A DNA stretch of 64,000 nucleotides, taken from Haematospirillum sp. H4485 (GTDB lineage: Bacteria; Pseudomonadota; Alphaproteobacteria; Rhodospirillales; Rhodospirillaceae). Positions 1 through 10,225 of this stretch are shown piece by piece. The notes beneath the pieces were generated by a model. That model did not search any database. It was not told the DNA's origin and saw only the letters and a list, made by a program, of their open reading frames with translations. The stretch spans positions 1-64,000 of the forward strand of contig NZ_JAAVSY010000002.1 of the NCBI RefSeq assembly GCF_012102745.1. The letters are read 5' to 3'. Each line of letters opens with the position of its first letter. Position 1 is the first letter of the stretch. Position numbers and translations under genes: made by a program.

Positions 1-278
1 CTTCACTCTGTAAAACAGCACCAGACACCAACAAAACCAGAAAAACCAGTCCCTCAGCGTCGGGACGCACCTTCTAAGCCCCAATCCAAAAATCGTCAAC
101 ACAATTCCTTAAACAAAACAAAAAAAAATCAAGGGCTACACAAAACACCTGGACGTTAATAGAGCGTGACTGCAATCATATATCGTCAACCTTCGTGGTT
201 GTCTCTCGGTATCAGTGTCGGTAGTATCAGCGCTTACGCGCGTCAGGCTGTGTTTGTGTTTGAATAAGGATCATCAGA
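1..278. other. Intergenic region before the M23 peptidase gene
   Basis: No reading frame with recognisable protein character is visible here on either strand. The stretch is A-rich in its first half. The last 20 bases carry a purine-rich ribosome-binding site (AAGGA at 266-270) for the GTG start at 279. It probably holds the promoter of the peptidase gene, but I see no convincing -35/-10 pair. Confidence 0.4.
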
Positions 279-1682
279 GTGCGGCACGGAAAACCGGTTA
301 TCTTTGCGACAGTTGGAATGCTTTTTGGCGCTGCCGCTGTACTGGTTGTCTCTCATCTTGTCACGCCCGCACCACAACATCTTGTCACGCCCGCACCACA
401 ACATCTGCCTTCCCAACGTAAAAAATCATCAATCACTGCCGACGCTCAGGTACCAATTGTCGCTGGGCCTCGTAGCTTTTCCATGGCATCACCACCGCCT
501 TCTTCCGGCGACGACACTGTAACCTCAAAAGCACAAAGCGCAGCACATCCCTCTCCTGCTACACCTCGCATGCATACGGTCAAAATAGAACAGGGCGATA
601 CCCTGATGGGCGCCCTGATATCAGCTGGTGTAGAGCGACAGGATGCGCATTCAGCTATCGAAGCTTTGCGCAGCATCTATGATCCACGCTCTCTGCGTGT
701 TGGTGATGAAATAACGCTTACATTTGATGAACCTGAAAACCAATCGTTCCAAGGCTTTTCCCTTGAGCCCAGCCCTGCCTTCAAAGTGCAATCTTCCCGT
801 AGTGACGATGGCAGCTTCTCATCGTCATCGATCAAGACCCCACTCAATGACGAGATGGTCCGGATCGAAGGCGACATTGGAACAAGCCTGTTTGCCGCGG
901 CAGGCGAGGCCGGCGTGCCCGTTGATATCATACAGAACCTGATCAACATTTTTTCTTATGATGTTGACTTTCAGCGGGACATACAGAAAGGAGATCGGTT
1001 TGCTCTGCTCATCCGACGCAAGGTAACCCCACGGGGTGAGGCGGTAGGCGATGCCGTTCTGCTTTATGCGGCCATGACACTCTCAGGGCGTACGACAGCC
1101 CTGTGGCGCCATGAAAGCAAGGACGGACGGATCGATTATTTCAACAGCAAGGGCGAGAGTGTTCGGAAGGCACTGCTGAGAACTCCGATCAACGGAGCCA
1201 AACTGACATCGGGTTTTGGTACCCGCGTGCACCCTGTTCTTGGGTATTCCCGTATGCACAAGGGCGTTGACTTCGCGGCGCCCCGCGGTACCCCCATTTA
1301 TGCCGCCGGTGATGGTGTCATTGAAATTGCGGGCTTCAAGGGAAGCTATGGCAATTACGTTCGTTTGCGCCATAACAACGAGTACGCTACCGCATATGCC
1401 CACATGTCTGCGATCGGCAAAGGTATAGCAACGGGCAAGCGCGTCCGGCAGGGGGATGTTATTGGCTACGTAGGATCAACAGGCCGCTCGACAGGTCCTC
1501 ACCTGCACTACGAGATCATGAAGAGAGGCAAACAGGTTAACCCGCTTGGCGTCAAGTTCCCGACGGGCAATGTCCTGGCAGGCGCTGAGCTGAGGCGTTT
1601 TCAGGGACAGCGGGCTACAATGGAGAAGGTATACGCAGAGCTTCCTGTCGGTATGAACAGGAAGCTTGCACGCGCACACTGA
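279..1682 (+). CDS. Membrane-anchored M23 family murein endopeptidase
   Basis: Predicted zinc endopeptidase that cuts peptide cross-links in peptidoglycan on the periplasmic side. Residues about 7-26 form one hydrophobic signal anchor. A low-complexity Ser/Pro-rich linker follows. Residues about 98-150 (starting HTVKIEQGDTL) resemble the LysM/OapA-like module common in such proteins. The C-terminal third is a Peptidase_M23 domain with both zinc-binding signatures, HKGVD (H327, D331) and HLH (408-410). The start is GTG, chosen because AAGGA lies eight bases upstream and the signal anchor begins directly after it. Just after the anchor the octapeptide LVTPAPQH occurs twice in tandem (24-base duplication at 357-404). 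The gene stands alone on the plus strand and ends at a strong terminator. Family assignment is firm; the cellular role (division or envelope maintenance) is inferred. Confidence 0.93.
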   Translation: MRHGKPVIFATVGMLFGAAAVLVVSHLVTPAPQHLVTPAPQHLPSQRKKSSITADAQVPIVAGPRSFSMASPPPSSGDDTVTSKAQSAAHPSPATPRMHTVKIEQGDTLMGALISAGVERQDAHSAIEALRSIYDPRSLRVGDEITLTFDEPENQSFQGFSLEPSPAFKVQSSRSDDGSFSSSSIKTPLNDEMVRIEGDIGTSLFAAAGEAGVPVDIIQNLINIFSYDVDFQRDIQKGDRFALLIRRKVTPRGEAVGDAVLLYAAMTLSGRTTALWRHESKDGRIDYFNSKGESVRKALLRTPINGAKLTSGFGTRVHPVLGYSRMHKGVDFAAPRGTPIYAAGDGVIEIAGFKGSYGNYVRLRHNNEYATAYAHMSAIGKGIATGKRVRQGDVIGYVGSTGRSTGPHLHYEIMKRGKQVNPLGVKFPTGNVLAGAELRRFQGQRATMEKVYAELPVGMNRKLARAH

Positions 1683-1698
1683 TGCTTCCATGCCCGAT

Positions 1699-1733
1699 AA
1701 AAAAAGCCCCCTGCAAGAGGGGGCTTTTTTTAT
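1699..1733. terminator. Bidirectional rho-independent terminator
   Basis: A-tract, then GCCCCCT, a short loop and AGGGGGC followed by seven Ts. The flanking A and T tracts make it work for both the M23 gene and the convergent DUF4167 gene. Confidence 0.9.
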
Positions 1734-1760
1734 AGATCGGGAAAGAATAGAGACCGACCA

Positions 1761-2585
1761 TCAAGCCTCAGCCTGTTCTGTCGATACAGAATCAACAGCA
1801 ACACGGGCCACGGCACGACGACGACGCGGCTTTCTGACGTCTGTTGTTGATATATCTGAAACAGCCGTATCAACGTCACTGACACCGGAAACCGATGTTT
1901 CCTGATGAATAGCAGGAGCAGGCGCTGGCGCAACAACTGCAGGACCAGCCTGATCAACCTCACCTGGAATAACAACAAAAGGCTGGGCTTCACTGCCAGG
2001 AACCGGAGCAGAGAAAACCTCCCTCTCACGGACAGGATGCTCATCATTACGCCGGTTTCTTGTGTCACCACGTCGATCGGAACGGGGGCGGAAATCAGCA
2101 TCTCGCGGACGTCGCGGACGCGACTGTCCCTCATTGCCAAATTCAGAAGATGCCTCTTCCAAGGCAACACCGGGATCAGTAACAGATCCCGTACTACCTG
2201 CAAGACCAACGGCTTCAACCGTTGCTTCCTGCAAATCTTCACCGTCCTCGTAAAACTCGTCCGGGCCTTCCAGGGCTTGCCCCTGATCGAGCCTCATAAC
2301 CGAGCGCTGCGGATTGTTCTGATTGATGGCGAGAATAATGCGGAGATAGTGCTCTGCGTGCTGAAGATAGTTTTCGCACAGCAGGCGATCACCCAAAGCA
2401 GCCGCATCACGGGCCAATGCCTGATACTTCTCAACAACCTGATGCGCATTTCCACGCACACGAACACCGGGTCCGTTGCTGTCATACACTTGGTTGCGCG
2501 ATGGCCCCCTTCCCTTGTACATCTGGGACTGGGGCTGGTTATTGCGGCCGCGCATGCGGCCCTTGCCGTTCGAGCCTGGCTTCAT
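1761..2585 (-). CDS. DUF4167 domain-containing protein
   Basis: A 274-residue protein of unknown function. Residues about 1-95 match the alphaproteobacterial DUF4167 domain: a basic, Asn/Gly-rich start (MKPGSNGKGRMRGRNN), then an acidic/basic helical part containing AENYLQHAEHY-like text (here CENYLQHAEHYLRI). The remainder is low-complexity, rich in Arg, Asp, Pro and Ala, and probably disordered. The ATG at 2585 is chosen because the family begins with this basic motif; the open frame continues upstream to 2825, but that part looks non-coding. It is the last gene of the lysC-to-DUF4167 minus-strand series, and prmC-DUF4167 adjacency is usual in this class. Arg-rich stretches suggest nucleic-acid or ribosome contact, but that is speculation. 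Confidence 0.85.
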   Translation of the reverse strand: MKPGSNGKGRMRGRNNQPQSQMYKGRGPSRNQVYDSNGPGVRVRGNAHQVVEKYQALARDAAALGDRLLCENYLQHAEHYLRIILAINQNNPQRSVMRLDQGQALEGPDEFYEDGEDLQEATVEAVGLAGSTGSVTDPGVALEEASSEFGNEGQSRPRRPRDADFRPRSDRRGDTRNRRNDEHPVREREVFSAPVPGSEAQPFVVIPGEVDQAGPAVVAPAPAPAIHQETSVSGVSDVDTAVSDISTTDVRKPRRRRAVARVAVDSVSTEQAEA

Positions 2586-2959
2586 GACTCCATCAACATC
2601 AAGAATTCGACCTCCCGTTCGGGGAGCGTCCCGTTTATTCACGAATCCCGCAATGGCACAACAGGAACCAATAACCGGAAAACAACCGGCACACGCCATG
2701 CAGGATAATGATTTTCGCGTGGTACTCGCCCGGGGCGTCCGTAAGGACACGTACGCAACGACAACCAGTCTGAAAAAATTCGGATCTCCGGATCTTTCTG
2801 TATTTTGATTGACTTCACGATACACGCCACGTTCGACGTGTTTACCCCCGACGCCTCAGCGCCTTGCATCACCTCTAACCCTAAGCGGGTCTGCTCTCTC
2901 TTCCAAGCTCTTTTTTACAGTTATCCTTTCTTTTTTTTCACAAACCGCCCTTCACGGGA
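2586..2959. other. Intergenic region between prmC and DUF4167
   Basis: About 370 bases without a gene I can support. It contains pyrimidine-rich runs on the plus strand (around 2905-2940), A-rich on the transcribed strand after prmC. No clear stem-loop terminator or promoter hexamers were recognised. The upstream extension of the DUF4167 frame covers part of it but lacks family similarity. Confidence 0.4.
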
Positions 2960-3820
2960 TCAGGAACCCCCTGAAACAGAAGCCAAGCAACGCTCCACTC
3001 CCCCCAAATCACTGTACCGTGTCGGTACAGAAAAACCATGGGACGTGAACAGAACCGCAACGGCATCAGCCTGCCCGATCCCGACCTCCACAGCCAAAAG
3101 ACTACCGGGAGAGAGCAAACGGGCAGCATCAGGGATCAAAGCCCGATAACACCCCAGCCCATCATCATCTGCACCCACCAAGGCAAGAGCGGGGTCATAC
3201 AGGCGCACCTCCGGCTCAAGAGCGGCTATATCCGATAGCGGAATATAAGGCGGGTTGGACACAATAACATCAAACGTCCCGGCAAGGCTCTGCGCCCAGG
3301 AACCCACGATAAAGGACGCCCTGTCACCAACGCCATTGGCATGCGCATTACAAAACGCCATCGCCGCCGCTGCGGGAGCAAGATCAACACCAACCCCATA
3401 CGCATGGGGCAGTTCATGCAACAGGGCAACAAGGATAGCCCCGCTCCCGGTTCCCAGATCCAGAATGCGTAAAGGAGCATCCGGATCGGGGATGTTGCGC
3501 AGAACAGCTTCAACAAGTGTTTCCGTATCGGGTCGCGGGTCGAGCGTTGCCGCGTTCAGGGCCAGCTCCAGCGTCCAGAAACCACGATGCCCCAGAATTC
3601 GTGCCACAGGCTCCCGCGCTTCACGACGCAGGACGAACGTTTCAAGCACCTCTTGTTCCGCGATAGATACAAGGCGATCAAGATACAGCGACAAGGACCG
3701 CGCGGATAATCCGGTCACAGCCGCTATCAGTTGACGCGCGTCAAAGCGCGGATTGTCCACCCCCGCTACATCCAGACGGCTGGTTACCGTTTGCAGAACC
3801 TGACCTAACGGCTCTTCCAT
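2960..3820 (-). CDS. prmC: Peptide chain release factor N5-glutamine methyltransferase
   Basis: Methylates the glutamine of the GGQ motif in release factors RF1 and RF2, using S-adenosylmethionine. The 286-residue length is typical. An N-terminal helical domain (about 1-90) precedes a class I methyltransferase fold with the SAM loop DLGTGSG (121-127) and the catalytic NPPY motif (189-192) that holds the glutamine. The gene lies three bases after the prfA stop codon, so the modifying enzyme is co-expressed with its substrate RF1, a widely conserved pairing. Start and end are well supported. Confidence 0.96.
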   Translation of the reverse strand: MEEPLGQVLQTVTSRLDVAGVDNPRFDARQLIAAVTGLSARSLSLYLDRLVSIAEQEVLETFVLRREAREPVARILGHRGFWTLELALNAATLDPRPDTETLVEAVLRNIPDPDAPLRILDLGTGSGAILVALLHELPHAYGVGVDLAPAAAAMAFCNAHANGVGDRASFIVGSWAQSLAGTFDVIVSNPPYIPLSDIAALEPEVRLYDPALALVGADDDGLGCYRALIPDAARLLSPGSLLAVEVGIGQADAVAVLFTSHGFSVPTRYSDLGGVERCLASVSGGS

Positions 3821-3823
3821 GCC

Positions 3824-4876
3824 TCAATCCAGCTCGGCCAGGCGCGCAGCCTGGTCATCGGCCATCAGGGCGTCAATAAACTCGTCCAGACCATCTCCCT
3901 GCATCAGGCGGTCGATGGTGTAGGTTGTCATGTTGATCCGGTGATCCGTCACCCTGCCCTGTGGGAAGTTATAAGTCCGGATGCGCTCCGACCGATCACC
4001 CGATCCCACCTGGGACCGACGGTCTGCGGCCCGTTCAGCCTCGGCACGGCGGCGCTGGCTGTCGTACAGGCGAGCCCTCAACATCATCATGGCCTTTGCA
4101 CGGTTCTTGATCTGACTGCGCTCTTCCTGACAGGCAACCACCACACCGGTCGGGATATGGGTAATCCGTACCGCAGAATCAGTGGTGTTTACATGCTGGC
4201 CGCCGGCACCCTGGGACCGATAGGTATCGATACGAAGGTCCTTGTCCTCAACCTGAACATCCACCTCCAACGCCTCGGGTAGAACTGCAACCGTTGCCGC
4301 AGACGTGTGAATCCGCCCCGACGATTCTGTTTCCGGTACGCGCTGTACACGGTGCACACCGGATTCATACTTCAGACGACCAAAGACATTGCGTCCGCTG
4401 ATACGGGCAACCGCCTCGCGGTACCCGCCCAGACCTGTTTCGTTGGCATCCAGTATTTCAAATGACCACCCATGCATGGCGGCATAACGGTCATACATAC
4501 GGAACAGGGTCGCTGCAAACAGGGCGGCCTCTTCTCCGCCCGTCCCGGCACGGACTTCCAGAACGGCGTTACGGCTGTCGGCTTCATCACCGGGCAGAAG
4601 GGCAATGCGCACCGCCTGCTCAAGATCCGGCAAGAGACGCTTCAAGCGGTGGTATTCCTCCTCGGCCAGATCCTTCATCTCGGGGTCTGACAGCAAGCTC
4701 TCGGCATCCTGGAAAGCCGAACGAACATCACGAAAGGCACGAACCTTCTCAACGACAGGATCCAGCTCCGAAAGCTCCTTGGACAGGCGAGCAACATCGG
4801 CACCGGGCTGTTGCAACAGAGCAGAAATTTCATCATGGCGGGCCAGAACCCGCCCCAGCTTCTCATCAAGACTCAC
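3824..4876 (-). CDS. prfA: Peptide chain release factor 1 (RF1)
   Basis: Recognises UAA and UAG stop codons and triggers peptide release on the ribosome. The 350-residue protein has the catalytic GGQ loop (225-227, in GAGGQHVN) and the RF1-type codon-reading tripeptide in RVPETES (PxT at 181-183), which separates it from RF2 (SPF type). The start is taken as GTG at 4876, giving [11 protein letters not shown], the normal RF1 beginning; the frame stays open 40 codons upstream into hemA, but that extension is not RF1-like. It begins seven bases after the hemA stop and is followed directly by prmC. Confidence 0.96.
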   Translation of the reverse strand: MSLDEKLGRVLARHDEISALLQQPGADVARLSKELSELDPVVEKVRAFRDVRSAFQDAESLLSDPEMKDLAEEEYHRLKRLLPDLEQAVRIALLPGDEADSRNAVLEVRAGTGGEEAALFAATLFRMYDRYAAMHGWSFEILDANETGLGGYREAVARISGRNVFGRLKYESGVHRVQRVPETESSGRIHTSAATVAVLPEALEVDVQVEDKDLRIDTYRSQGAGGQHVNTTDSAVRITHIPTGVVVACQEERSQIKNRAKAMMMLRARLYDSQRRRAEAERAADRRSQVGSGDRSERIRTYNFPQGRVTDHRINMTTYTIDRLMQGDGLDEFIDALMADDQAARLAELD

Positions 4877-4883
4877 GTGTGTA

Positions 4884-6149
4884 TCAGTCCTTGTTTTCCA
4901 GAACAAACAAACGCCGCAATACGCGCTCTGCCCACCGATAATCCTCTGCGCTGTCCGGCCTTCCGGCCATGGAGCGGAGGGTCTCGGACGGATCATGCAG
5001 CAAGCGGCCGATCAACAAACGGGTTGCCTTTGATGCATCATCCCCGGCTTCGTGAAGGGCGCGAAGACGCTCGGCCTCAAACTTCTGATGCAAGGCCGCA
5101 ATAACGGGAACCGCATCACGCTCTGCATGGCAACGAAAGAACGAAGCCACCTCGGCCGAAACCAGGGACCAAGCGGCACGGGCTTCATTTTCCCGCAGGC
5201 TCCGCCCCTCCTCTGCCACATGCTCCAGATCCTGCATGTCATAGAGGAAGGCATTTGGCATACGCCCGACAGCGGCTTCTATGTCACCGGGAACACCCAG
5301 ATCAAGTAGAAGAACAGGCTTCTGCCGGCGCATCCGCAGTGACATGGCCACCATATCTGCTGTCACCGACCACGTTCGCGCACCAACCGAGGCAATCACA
5401 ATATCGGCATTCACCAAAACCGTTGCAATCGCTTCGAAAGGCAGGACATGGCCATTCAGGCGGGCCGCCAGACGCTCTGCAAGAGATGGTCGACGGGCAC
5501 TTGCCATAATCGCGCTGACGCCGGCCTCCTGAAAGGCATCGGCCATCATGTCACCCAGATCAACACCGCCAATGACCAGCAAACTCCGCGATCGCAGGTC
5601 ACCGAAAAGATCACGGGCCACCTGCAAGGCGGATGCTGTCAGGGATACGGGATGCCGGGCGATACCTGTTTCCTGACGCACACGCTTTGCCGTAGCATAC
5701 GCGGCCTGCAAGCAGGATTCCAGAGCCGACCCTGTCATCCCCTGTTCGCGGGATAAACGATGGGCCGCCTTCAGCTGCCCAAGAACATGCGGTTCCCCGA
5801 TCACCATGCTGTCCAGGGAAGAAGCAACAGCAAACAAATGCTGCACAGCCTCTTTCCCGTGCCGGACATACCCTTGCTCCCGTATCTCTTCCACACTCTG
5901 ACCGGCATGCCCGGCCAGGAATGCCATCACAGCCATACACAGCGCAGACGGATCGGAACCGACAGCAATCACTTCCACACGGTCACAGGTGGACAACAGG
6001 ACAGCCTGTCCGATCCCCGATGCTTTCAGCGCATGCAGGGCAGCAGGAATATCCTGGTCCTCGAAAACCAGGGCATCCCGCAGGGCAAGCGTGCCGGAAC
6101 GGTGGTTCACCCCGACAATACACAGAAGATCTGCCGCCCGCCCGACCAT
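4884..6149 (-). CDS. hemA: Glutamyl-tRNA reductase
   Basis: Reduces glutamyl-tRNA to glutamate-1-semialdehyde, the first committed step of C5-pathway tetrapyrrole synthesis. In 421 residues it shows the N-terminal catalytic domain with GVNHRS (13-18) and the active-site cysteine in LSTCDRVE (C55), [10 protein letters not shown] (118-127), an NADPH-binding Rossmann region ([13 protein letters not shown]) and a C-terminal helical dimerisation tail. The residue after the catalytic Cys is Asp rather than the usual Asn (CNR). Start is ATG at 6149; GTG at 6152 is possible. Carrying this enzyme suggests the organism uses the C5 route rather than the ALA synthase often found in alphaproteobacteria. 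Confidence 0.94.
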   Translation of the reverse strand: MVGRAADLLCIVGVNHRSGTLALRDALVFEDQDIPAALHALKASGIGQAVLLSTCDRVEVIAVGSDPSALCMAVMAFLAGHAGQSVEEIREQGYVRHGKEAVQHLFAVASSLDSMVIGEPHVLGQLKAAHRLSREQGMTGSALESCLQAAYATAKRVRQETGIARHPVSLTASALQVARDLFGDLRSRSLLVIGGVDLGDMMADAFQEAGVSAIMASARRPSLAERLAARLNGHVLPFEAIATVLVNADIVIASVGARTWSVTADMVAMSLRMRRQKPVLLLDLGVPGDIEAAVGRMPNAFLYDMQDLEHVAEEGRSLRENEARAAWSLVSAEVASFFRCHAERDAVPVIAALHQKFEAERLRALHEAGDDASKATRLLIGRLLHDPSETLRSMAGRPDSAEDYRWAERVLRRLFVLENKD

Positions 6150-6159
6150 CACACGCCCA

Positions 6160-7413
6160 TCACCCGTGACAGGAGCGGAAACGCGCCAACGCCTCCTCCA
6201 GGCTGGCCAGAGGCACCAGTTCCTGCTCACCCGTATCAAGGTCCCGTACGGTTACGCCACCCTGCGCCTGCTCATCCTCTCCCAGCAAAAGGGCTGCACA
6301 GGCATGAACCGCATTGGCCCGTTTCATCCTTTTTTTCATGGCGCCCGAAAAAGCCATATCGACCGCAAACCCAGCATAACGCAAACGCGACACCAGCTGA
6401 TCAGCGCCCACTTCCAGCGCCGGGCTGGCCGGTATCACAGCCAGTGGGCGCAAACGGGGTGGCACATCGGCCATCATCATCGCCAGACGCTCGACACCGG
6501 CAGCCCAGCCAATACCCGGAACATGCGGCCCACCCATGGTTTCAATCAGGCCATCATAACGACCGCCGGCCAGAACCGTTCCCTGGGCACCCAGATCATC
6601 GGTCACAAACTCAAACGCTGTGTGACAATAGTAATCCAGACCACGAACCAGTTTCTGATTGACGGTAAAGGCAATACCATGCCGGGAAAGACCATCCTGA
6701 ACAGCGTCAAAGAAGTGCTGCGACGCCGCATTCAGGTAGTCCACCATGCCCGGCGCATCTACAATCAACGCACGGTCTTTTTCATCCTTGGAGTCCAGAA
6801 TCCGCAGCGGGTTTTTCTCCAGACGGATCTTGCTTTCTTCAGACAGATCATCGCGGTAACGTGAAAGCCAAGACCGCAACGCATCCCTGTACGCCATCCG
6901 GCTTTCTGTATCGCCAAGCGTATTGATCTCAAGCCGGACCCGGTCTTTCAATCCGTAAAGGTCAAGAATGTGGGCTGCAAGGGAGAGAACTTCCACATCT
7001 GCACGGGGGCTGTCAACCCCCAGAAGTTCGACGCCAAGCTGGTGGAACTGGCGCTGACGCCCCTTTTGCGGGCGCTCGTAGCGAAACATCGGCCCGGCGT
7101 AGAAGGCACGAAAAGGAACCTGCTGCACCAACCCGTTGGACAGAAAAGCCCGGCAGACACCCGCTGTGCCTTCGGGGCGCAGGCAAAGGCGATCGCCCGA
7201 TCGCTCAAACGCATACATTTCCTTGGACACGATATCCGATGTCTCACCGATGGTGCGGCTAAAAACTTCGGTAAATTCGAAAATCGGGGTCATAACCTCG
7301 TCAAAGCCGTACAGGGCACTGACAGAACGGGCCTGCTCGATAACAGCCCTGTGGCGGCGTACGTCATCGGCCATAAGGTCGCGCGTACCGCGAACAGGCT
7401 GAAGGGAAGCCAT
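6160..7413 (-). CDS. hisS: Histidyl-tRNA synthetase
   Basis: Class II aminoacyl-tRNA synthetase that charges tRNA-His. The 417-residue length is standard. Motif 2 is canonical (FRYERPQKGRQRQFHQ, 110-125), RPEGT lies near residue 80, and the histidine-binding motif LVRGLDYYCHTAFEF and motif 3 region (GIGWAAGVERLAMMM) follow. The C-terminal part is the anticodon-binding domain. Because motif 2 is canonical, the enzyme does not look like the divergent HisRS of some alphaproteobacteria that lost G-1 recognition. Ends ten bases before hemA. Confidence 0.96.
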   Translation of the reverse strand: MASLQPVRGTRDLMADDVRRHRAVIEQARSVSALYGFDEVMTPIFEFTEVFSRTIGETSDIVSKEMYAFERSGDRLCLRPEGTAGVCRAFLSNGLVQQVPFRAFYAGPMFRYERPQKGRQRQFHQLGVELLGVDSPRADVEVLSLAAHILDLYGLKDRVRLEINTLGDTESRMAYRDALRSWLSRYRDDLSEESKIRLEKNPLRILDSKDEKDRALIVDAPGMVDYLNAASQHFFDAVQDGLSRHGIAFTVNQKLVRGLDYYCHTAFEFVTDDLGAQGTVLAGGRYDGLIETMGGPHVPGIGWAAGVERLAMMMADVPPRLRPLAVIPASPALEVGADQLVSRLRYAGFAVDMAFSGAMKKRMKRANAVHACAALLLGEDEQAQGGVTVRDLDTGEQELVPLASLEEALARFRSCHG

Positions 7414-7476
7414 AATACTTTTCTCCCGGAACTCAAAAAAACGTGAAAACAGAAGGTACTGACGTTAACAAAAAGG

Positions 7477-8607
7477 CTACCCTGTAACCATGCTTTCCTG
7501 ACCACCATCGGCTTTCTCGGCTTCTATGGCCGCAGCGCGCTTTTCCACCATCTCGACCAAGTGGTCAATCATACGATCCGGATCAATCTTGTGATCCTGT
7601 CGCCCTGCCACATACACCATGTGATTGCCCTTGCCGCCCGTCAGGCCGATATCGGTTTCACGCGCCTCCCCCGGTCCGTTGACAACACAGCCGATGATCG
7701 AAAGGCTGACAGGCGTGTTGATGTGGGCCAAACGCTGTTCCAGAATCTCGACCGTCCGGATCACATCAAACCCCTGCCGCGCGCACGAAGGACACGAGAC
7801 AATGCGGACACCGCGGTGACGCAGGTCAAGCGCCTTGAGAATATCGAAACCAACACGAACCTCTTCCTCGACCGGGGCCGACAGGGATACGCGAATTGTG
7901 TCACCGATCCCGCTCCACAGCAGCATACCAAGACCGATCGAGCTTTTGACGGTACCTGTGCGCAATGCCCCGGCTTCGGTAATACCCAAGTGCAGCGGAT
8001 AATCACAGGCATCAGCCAGCTCCTGATACGCTGCAACCGCCAGAAAGACATCCGATGCCTTCACACTGATCTTGGTTTCAAAGAAATCATTATCCTCCAG
8101 AATACGAAGATGCCGCAGGGCGCTTTCAACCATAGCCCCGGGGCAAGGCTCCCCGTAACGCTCCAGAAGGTCACGCTCCAACGATCCAGCATTAACGCCA
8201 ATGCGGATCGAACACCCATGATCCTTTGCAGCCTTCACAACCTCGCGCACACGGTCATCCGACCCGATATTGCCGGGATTGATGCGCAAACACGCAGCCC
8301 CGGCCTCCGCCGCCTCAATAGCCCTGCGATAGTGGAAATGAATATCAGCAACCAAGGGCACCGGAGAACCGCGCACAATATGACGAAGGGCGGCCGTGGA
8401 CTCCTCATCCGGACACGAGACCCGCACAATATCGGCGCCCGCCGCTGCGGCACGGTGAATCTGGTCCAGCGTGGCCTGCACATCGGTGGTCAGTGTATTG
8501 GTCATGGTCTGGACCGATATGGGGGCATCACCCCCCACCGCCACCGGCCCGACAAAAATCTTGCGGGATTTCCTGCGCATGATCTGGCGGTATTCCCGGA
8601 CACTCAT
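7477..8607 (-). CDS. ispG: 4-hydroxy-3-methylbut-2-enyl diphosphate synthase (flavodoxin/ferredoxin)
   Basis: Penultimate enzyme of the MEP isoprenoid pathway, an iron-sulfur protein converting MEcPP to HMBPP. The 376-residue protein has the TIM-barrel N-terminal part and the three [4Fe-4S]-ligating cysteines in CPSCARQGF and [10 protein letters not shown]. The ATG at 8607 is preferred because GGAGG lies ten bases upstream; the longer frame starts at a TTG inside that site. It belongs with dxs and ispA elsewhere in this window, so three isoprenoid genes are present. Placed between the RodZ-like gene and hisS. Confidence 0.95.
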   Translation of the reverse strand: MSVREYRQIMRRKSRKIFVGPVAVGGDAPISVQTMTNTLTTDVQATLDQIHRAAAAGADIVRVSCPDEESTAALRHIVRGSPVPLVADIHFHYRRAIEAAEAGAACLRINPGNIGSDDRVREVVKAAKDHGCSIRIGVNAGSLERDLLERYGEPCPGAMVESALRHLRILEDNDFFETKISVKASDVFLAVAAYQELADACDYPLHLGITEAGALRTGTVKSSIGLGMLLWSGIGDTIRVSLSAPVEEEVRVGFDILKALDLRHRGVRIVSCPSCARQGFDVIRTVEILEQRLAHINTPVSLSIIGCVVNGPGEARETDIGLTGGKGNHMVYVAGRQDHKIDPDRMIDHLVEMVEKRAAAIEAEKADGGQESMVTG

Positions 8608-8703
8608 AATCCTGCAACCTCCGGACAAAGGGATCCGGGCCGGTTATAAACCAGCCTCCACCAGAACGGAACGGGGGTTTGCGCCCAGCTGACCCGGTAA
8701 ATG

Positions 8704-10044
8704 CTAACCCGCAGGATTTTCAGCCGTTCTCAGGGCATCCGGGTCCAGGGGGATGTTACGGCGAACCTCCCCGGCCTTGCCCAACAAGGGCATCACAGCC
8801 CCATCAACCTCTACCCTCAGGCCGCCGGCATTACCGGTCATTAGCTCCAGGTTCTTGCGATTCGGCACTTCCAGCTCCTCCCCACGCCGCATCAGGCGAC
8901 TGAGAACCAAACCTTGGGGAGAACGCACCTGCACCCACGAATCCTGAGTAGCACGCAGGACAATACGACGTGGAGTACCCGCGCCATTCCCGGGAACACG
9001 CAGTGGCACTGCACTGACTTCTGTCTGTGATGGTGCCGCTGCCGACCCACGACGCTCAACCGGCGCTGCCTGAGGATCTCGACGAACGGATGGCGGGGTC
9101 GGGCGCGAAAGCGGCATAGGGGGAACCGGCTGAGCCTTCTGCTCCACAGAGACAGAGGGGGCAGCAGGCACAACAGGATCGACGGTCGGAAGCGGCACCG
9201 CGGCATCCGCAGCACGCCCGGAAGAGTCCGGTGCCAATGACTCGCCGGCACGGGCAGACGCAGCATCTCCTCCCGCAGGATCAGCCGCACCAACAGAACC
9301 GACGGCGGAACCCGGCACAGGCTTCCCGGCCTCCTCACCCGGCACATTGTCAGGACTAATCTTGGCATCCAACGGCTCAGGCTCAGATGATCTTCTTTCT
9401 TCCGCATCAAGAATACCGGATGGCACAGGATCAGATGACAGAGGCAAAACCGAATGGTCAGCATCCTGCGCTGGCGCCATACGGACCGAACCTTCATCAG
9501 CATCAACATGCCCTGGCATCTCTGGCTCTCTGAGGACAGGCTCATCCCCTGTATCAACAACAGGCACAGTCCCCCCATTGATCAGGGACATGAAACGATC
9601 CGGCACTTCCTGCACAAGGACAGCCAAGGACGTATCTGTGGAATCAACCAGACGCCAGCCACCATAGACCAGACCGACCATAACCACCGCAGCAACAAGG
9701 AGATTGCGGGATGGCATGCCACCGTCCGTGGCCGGTCCTGGAAACTCCAGATGCGAACGACCGGGGACCATCGCACTTTCCTCGCGGAAACGGCGCACAA
9801 CCTCCGCGCTGTCAAGCCCAAGAAAGCCAGCATACGCACGCACGAATCCCACAGCGTAGGTTGGTCCGGGCAACTCGTTGTAGCGACCTTCCTCGATCGC
9901 CACCAGAAAAGCACTGCGTATGCGCAGACGATCCGACACGTCGGAAACATTCTGCCGGGATTCTTCGCGCGCCTCACGCAACAGCCGCCCCACTTCACCA
10001 ACACGGGACAGCACGGTATCAGGGGATTTGAGAACATCAATCAT
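8704..10044 (-). CDS. RodZ-like helix-turn-helix membrane protein
   Basis: Predicted cytoskeletal/cell-shape factor of the RodZ family. Residues about 15-85 form a HTH_25-type helix-turn-helix (GRLLREAREESRQNVSDVSDRLRIR, then ELPGPTYAVGFVRAYA, typical of RodZ). A single membrane segment (about 112-130) follows. A long Pro/Ala/Ser-rich periplasmic linker leads to a C-terminal DUF4115 domain (about 360-435, RIVLRATQDSWVQV...). At 446 residues it is larger than E. coli RodZ, mainly because of the linker. ATG at 10044 is used; GTG at 10047 and TTG at 10059 are upstream alternatives. Neighbour of ptsP and ispG, an arrangement known in this order. Confidence 0.85.
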   Translation of the reverse strand: MIDVLKSPDTVLSRVGEVGRLLREAREESRQNVSDVSDRLRIRSAFLVAIEEGRYNELPGPTYAVGFVRAYAGFLGLDSAEVVRRFREESAMVPGRSHLEFPGPATDGGMPSRNLLVAAVVMVGLVYGGWRLVDSTDTSLAVLVQEVPDRFMSLINGGTVPVVDTGDEPVLREPEMPGHVDADEGSVRMAPAQDADHSVLPLSSDPVPSGILDAEERRSSEPEPLDAKISPDNVPGEEAGKPVPGSAVGSVGAADPAGGDAASARAGESLAPDSSGRAADAAVPLPTVDPVVPAAPSVSVEQKAQPVPPMPLSRPTPPSVRRDPQAAPVERRGSAAAPSQTEVSAVPLRVPGNGAGTPRRIVLRATQDSWVQVRSPQGLVLSRLMRRGEELEVPNRKNLELMTGNAGGLRVEVDGAVMPLLGKAGEVRRNIPLDPDALRTAENPAG

Positions 10045-10225
10045 CACGGCGGTCCACAATCCTTGTACTCTTCTTCACGGCAAGCACTCCGGAAACCAGA
10101 TCCGTGAATACTCCAGTTATCGGGCGACGGCACCGGCTCTGCTACACGCTATCAAAAAATCAGCATGGTCTGCAACCACTGCCCCACACAATGAAGAAAA
10201 ACCCCGCACACAAAACACACAACAC

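Noticed and set aside
7561-8649. 362-codon plus-strand frame opposite ispG
   Set aside because: It is the antisense shadow of a certain gene; composition is His/Arg/Thr-rich without any motif.
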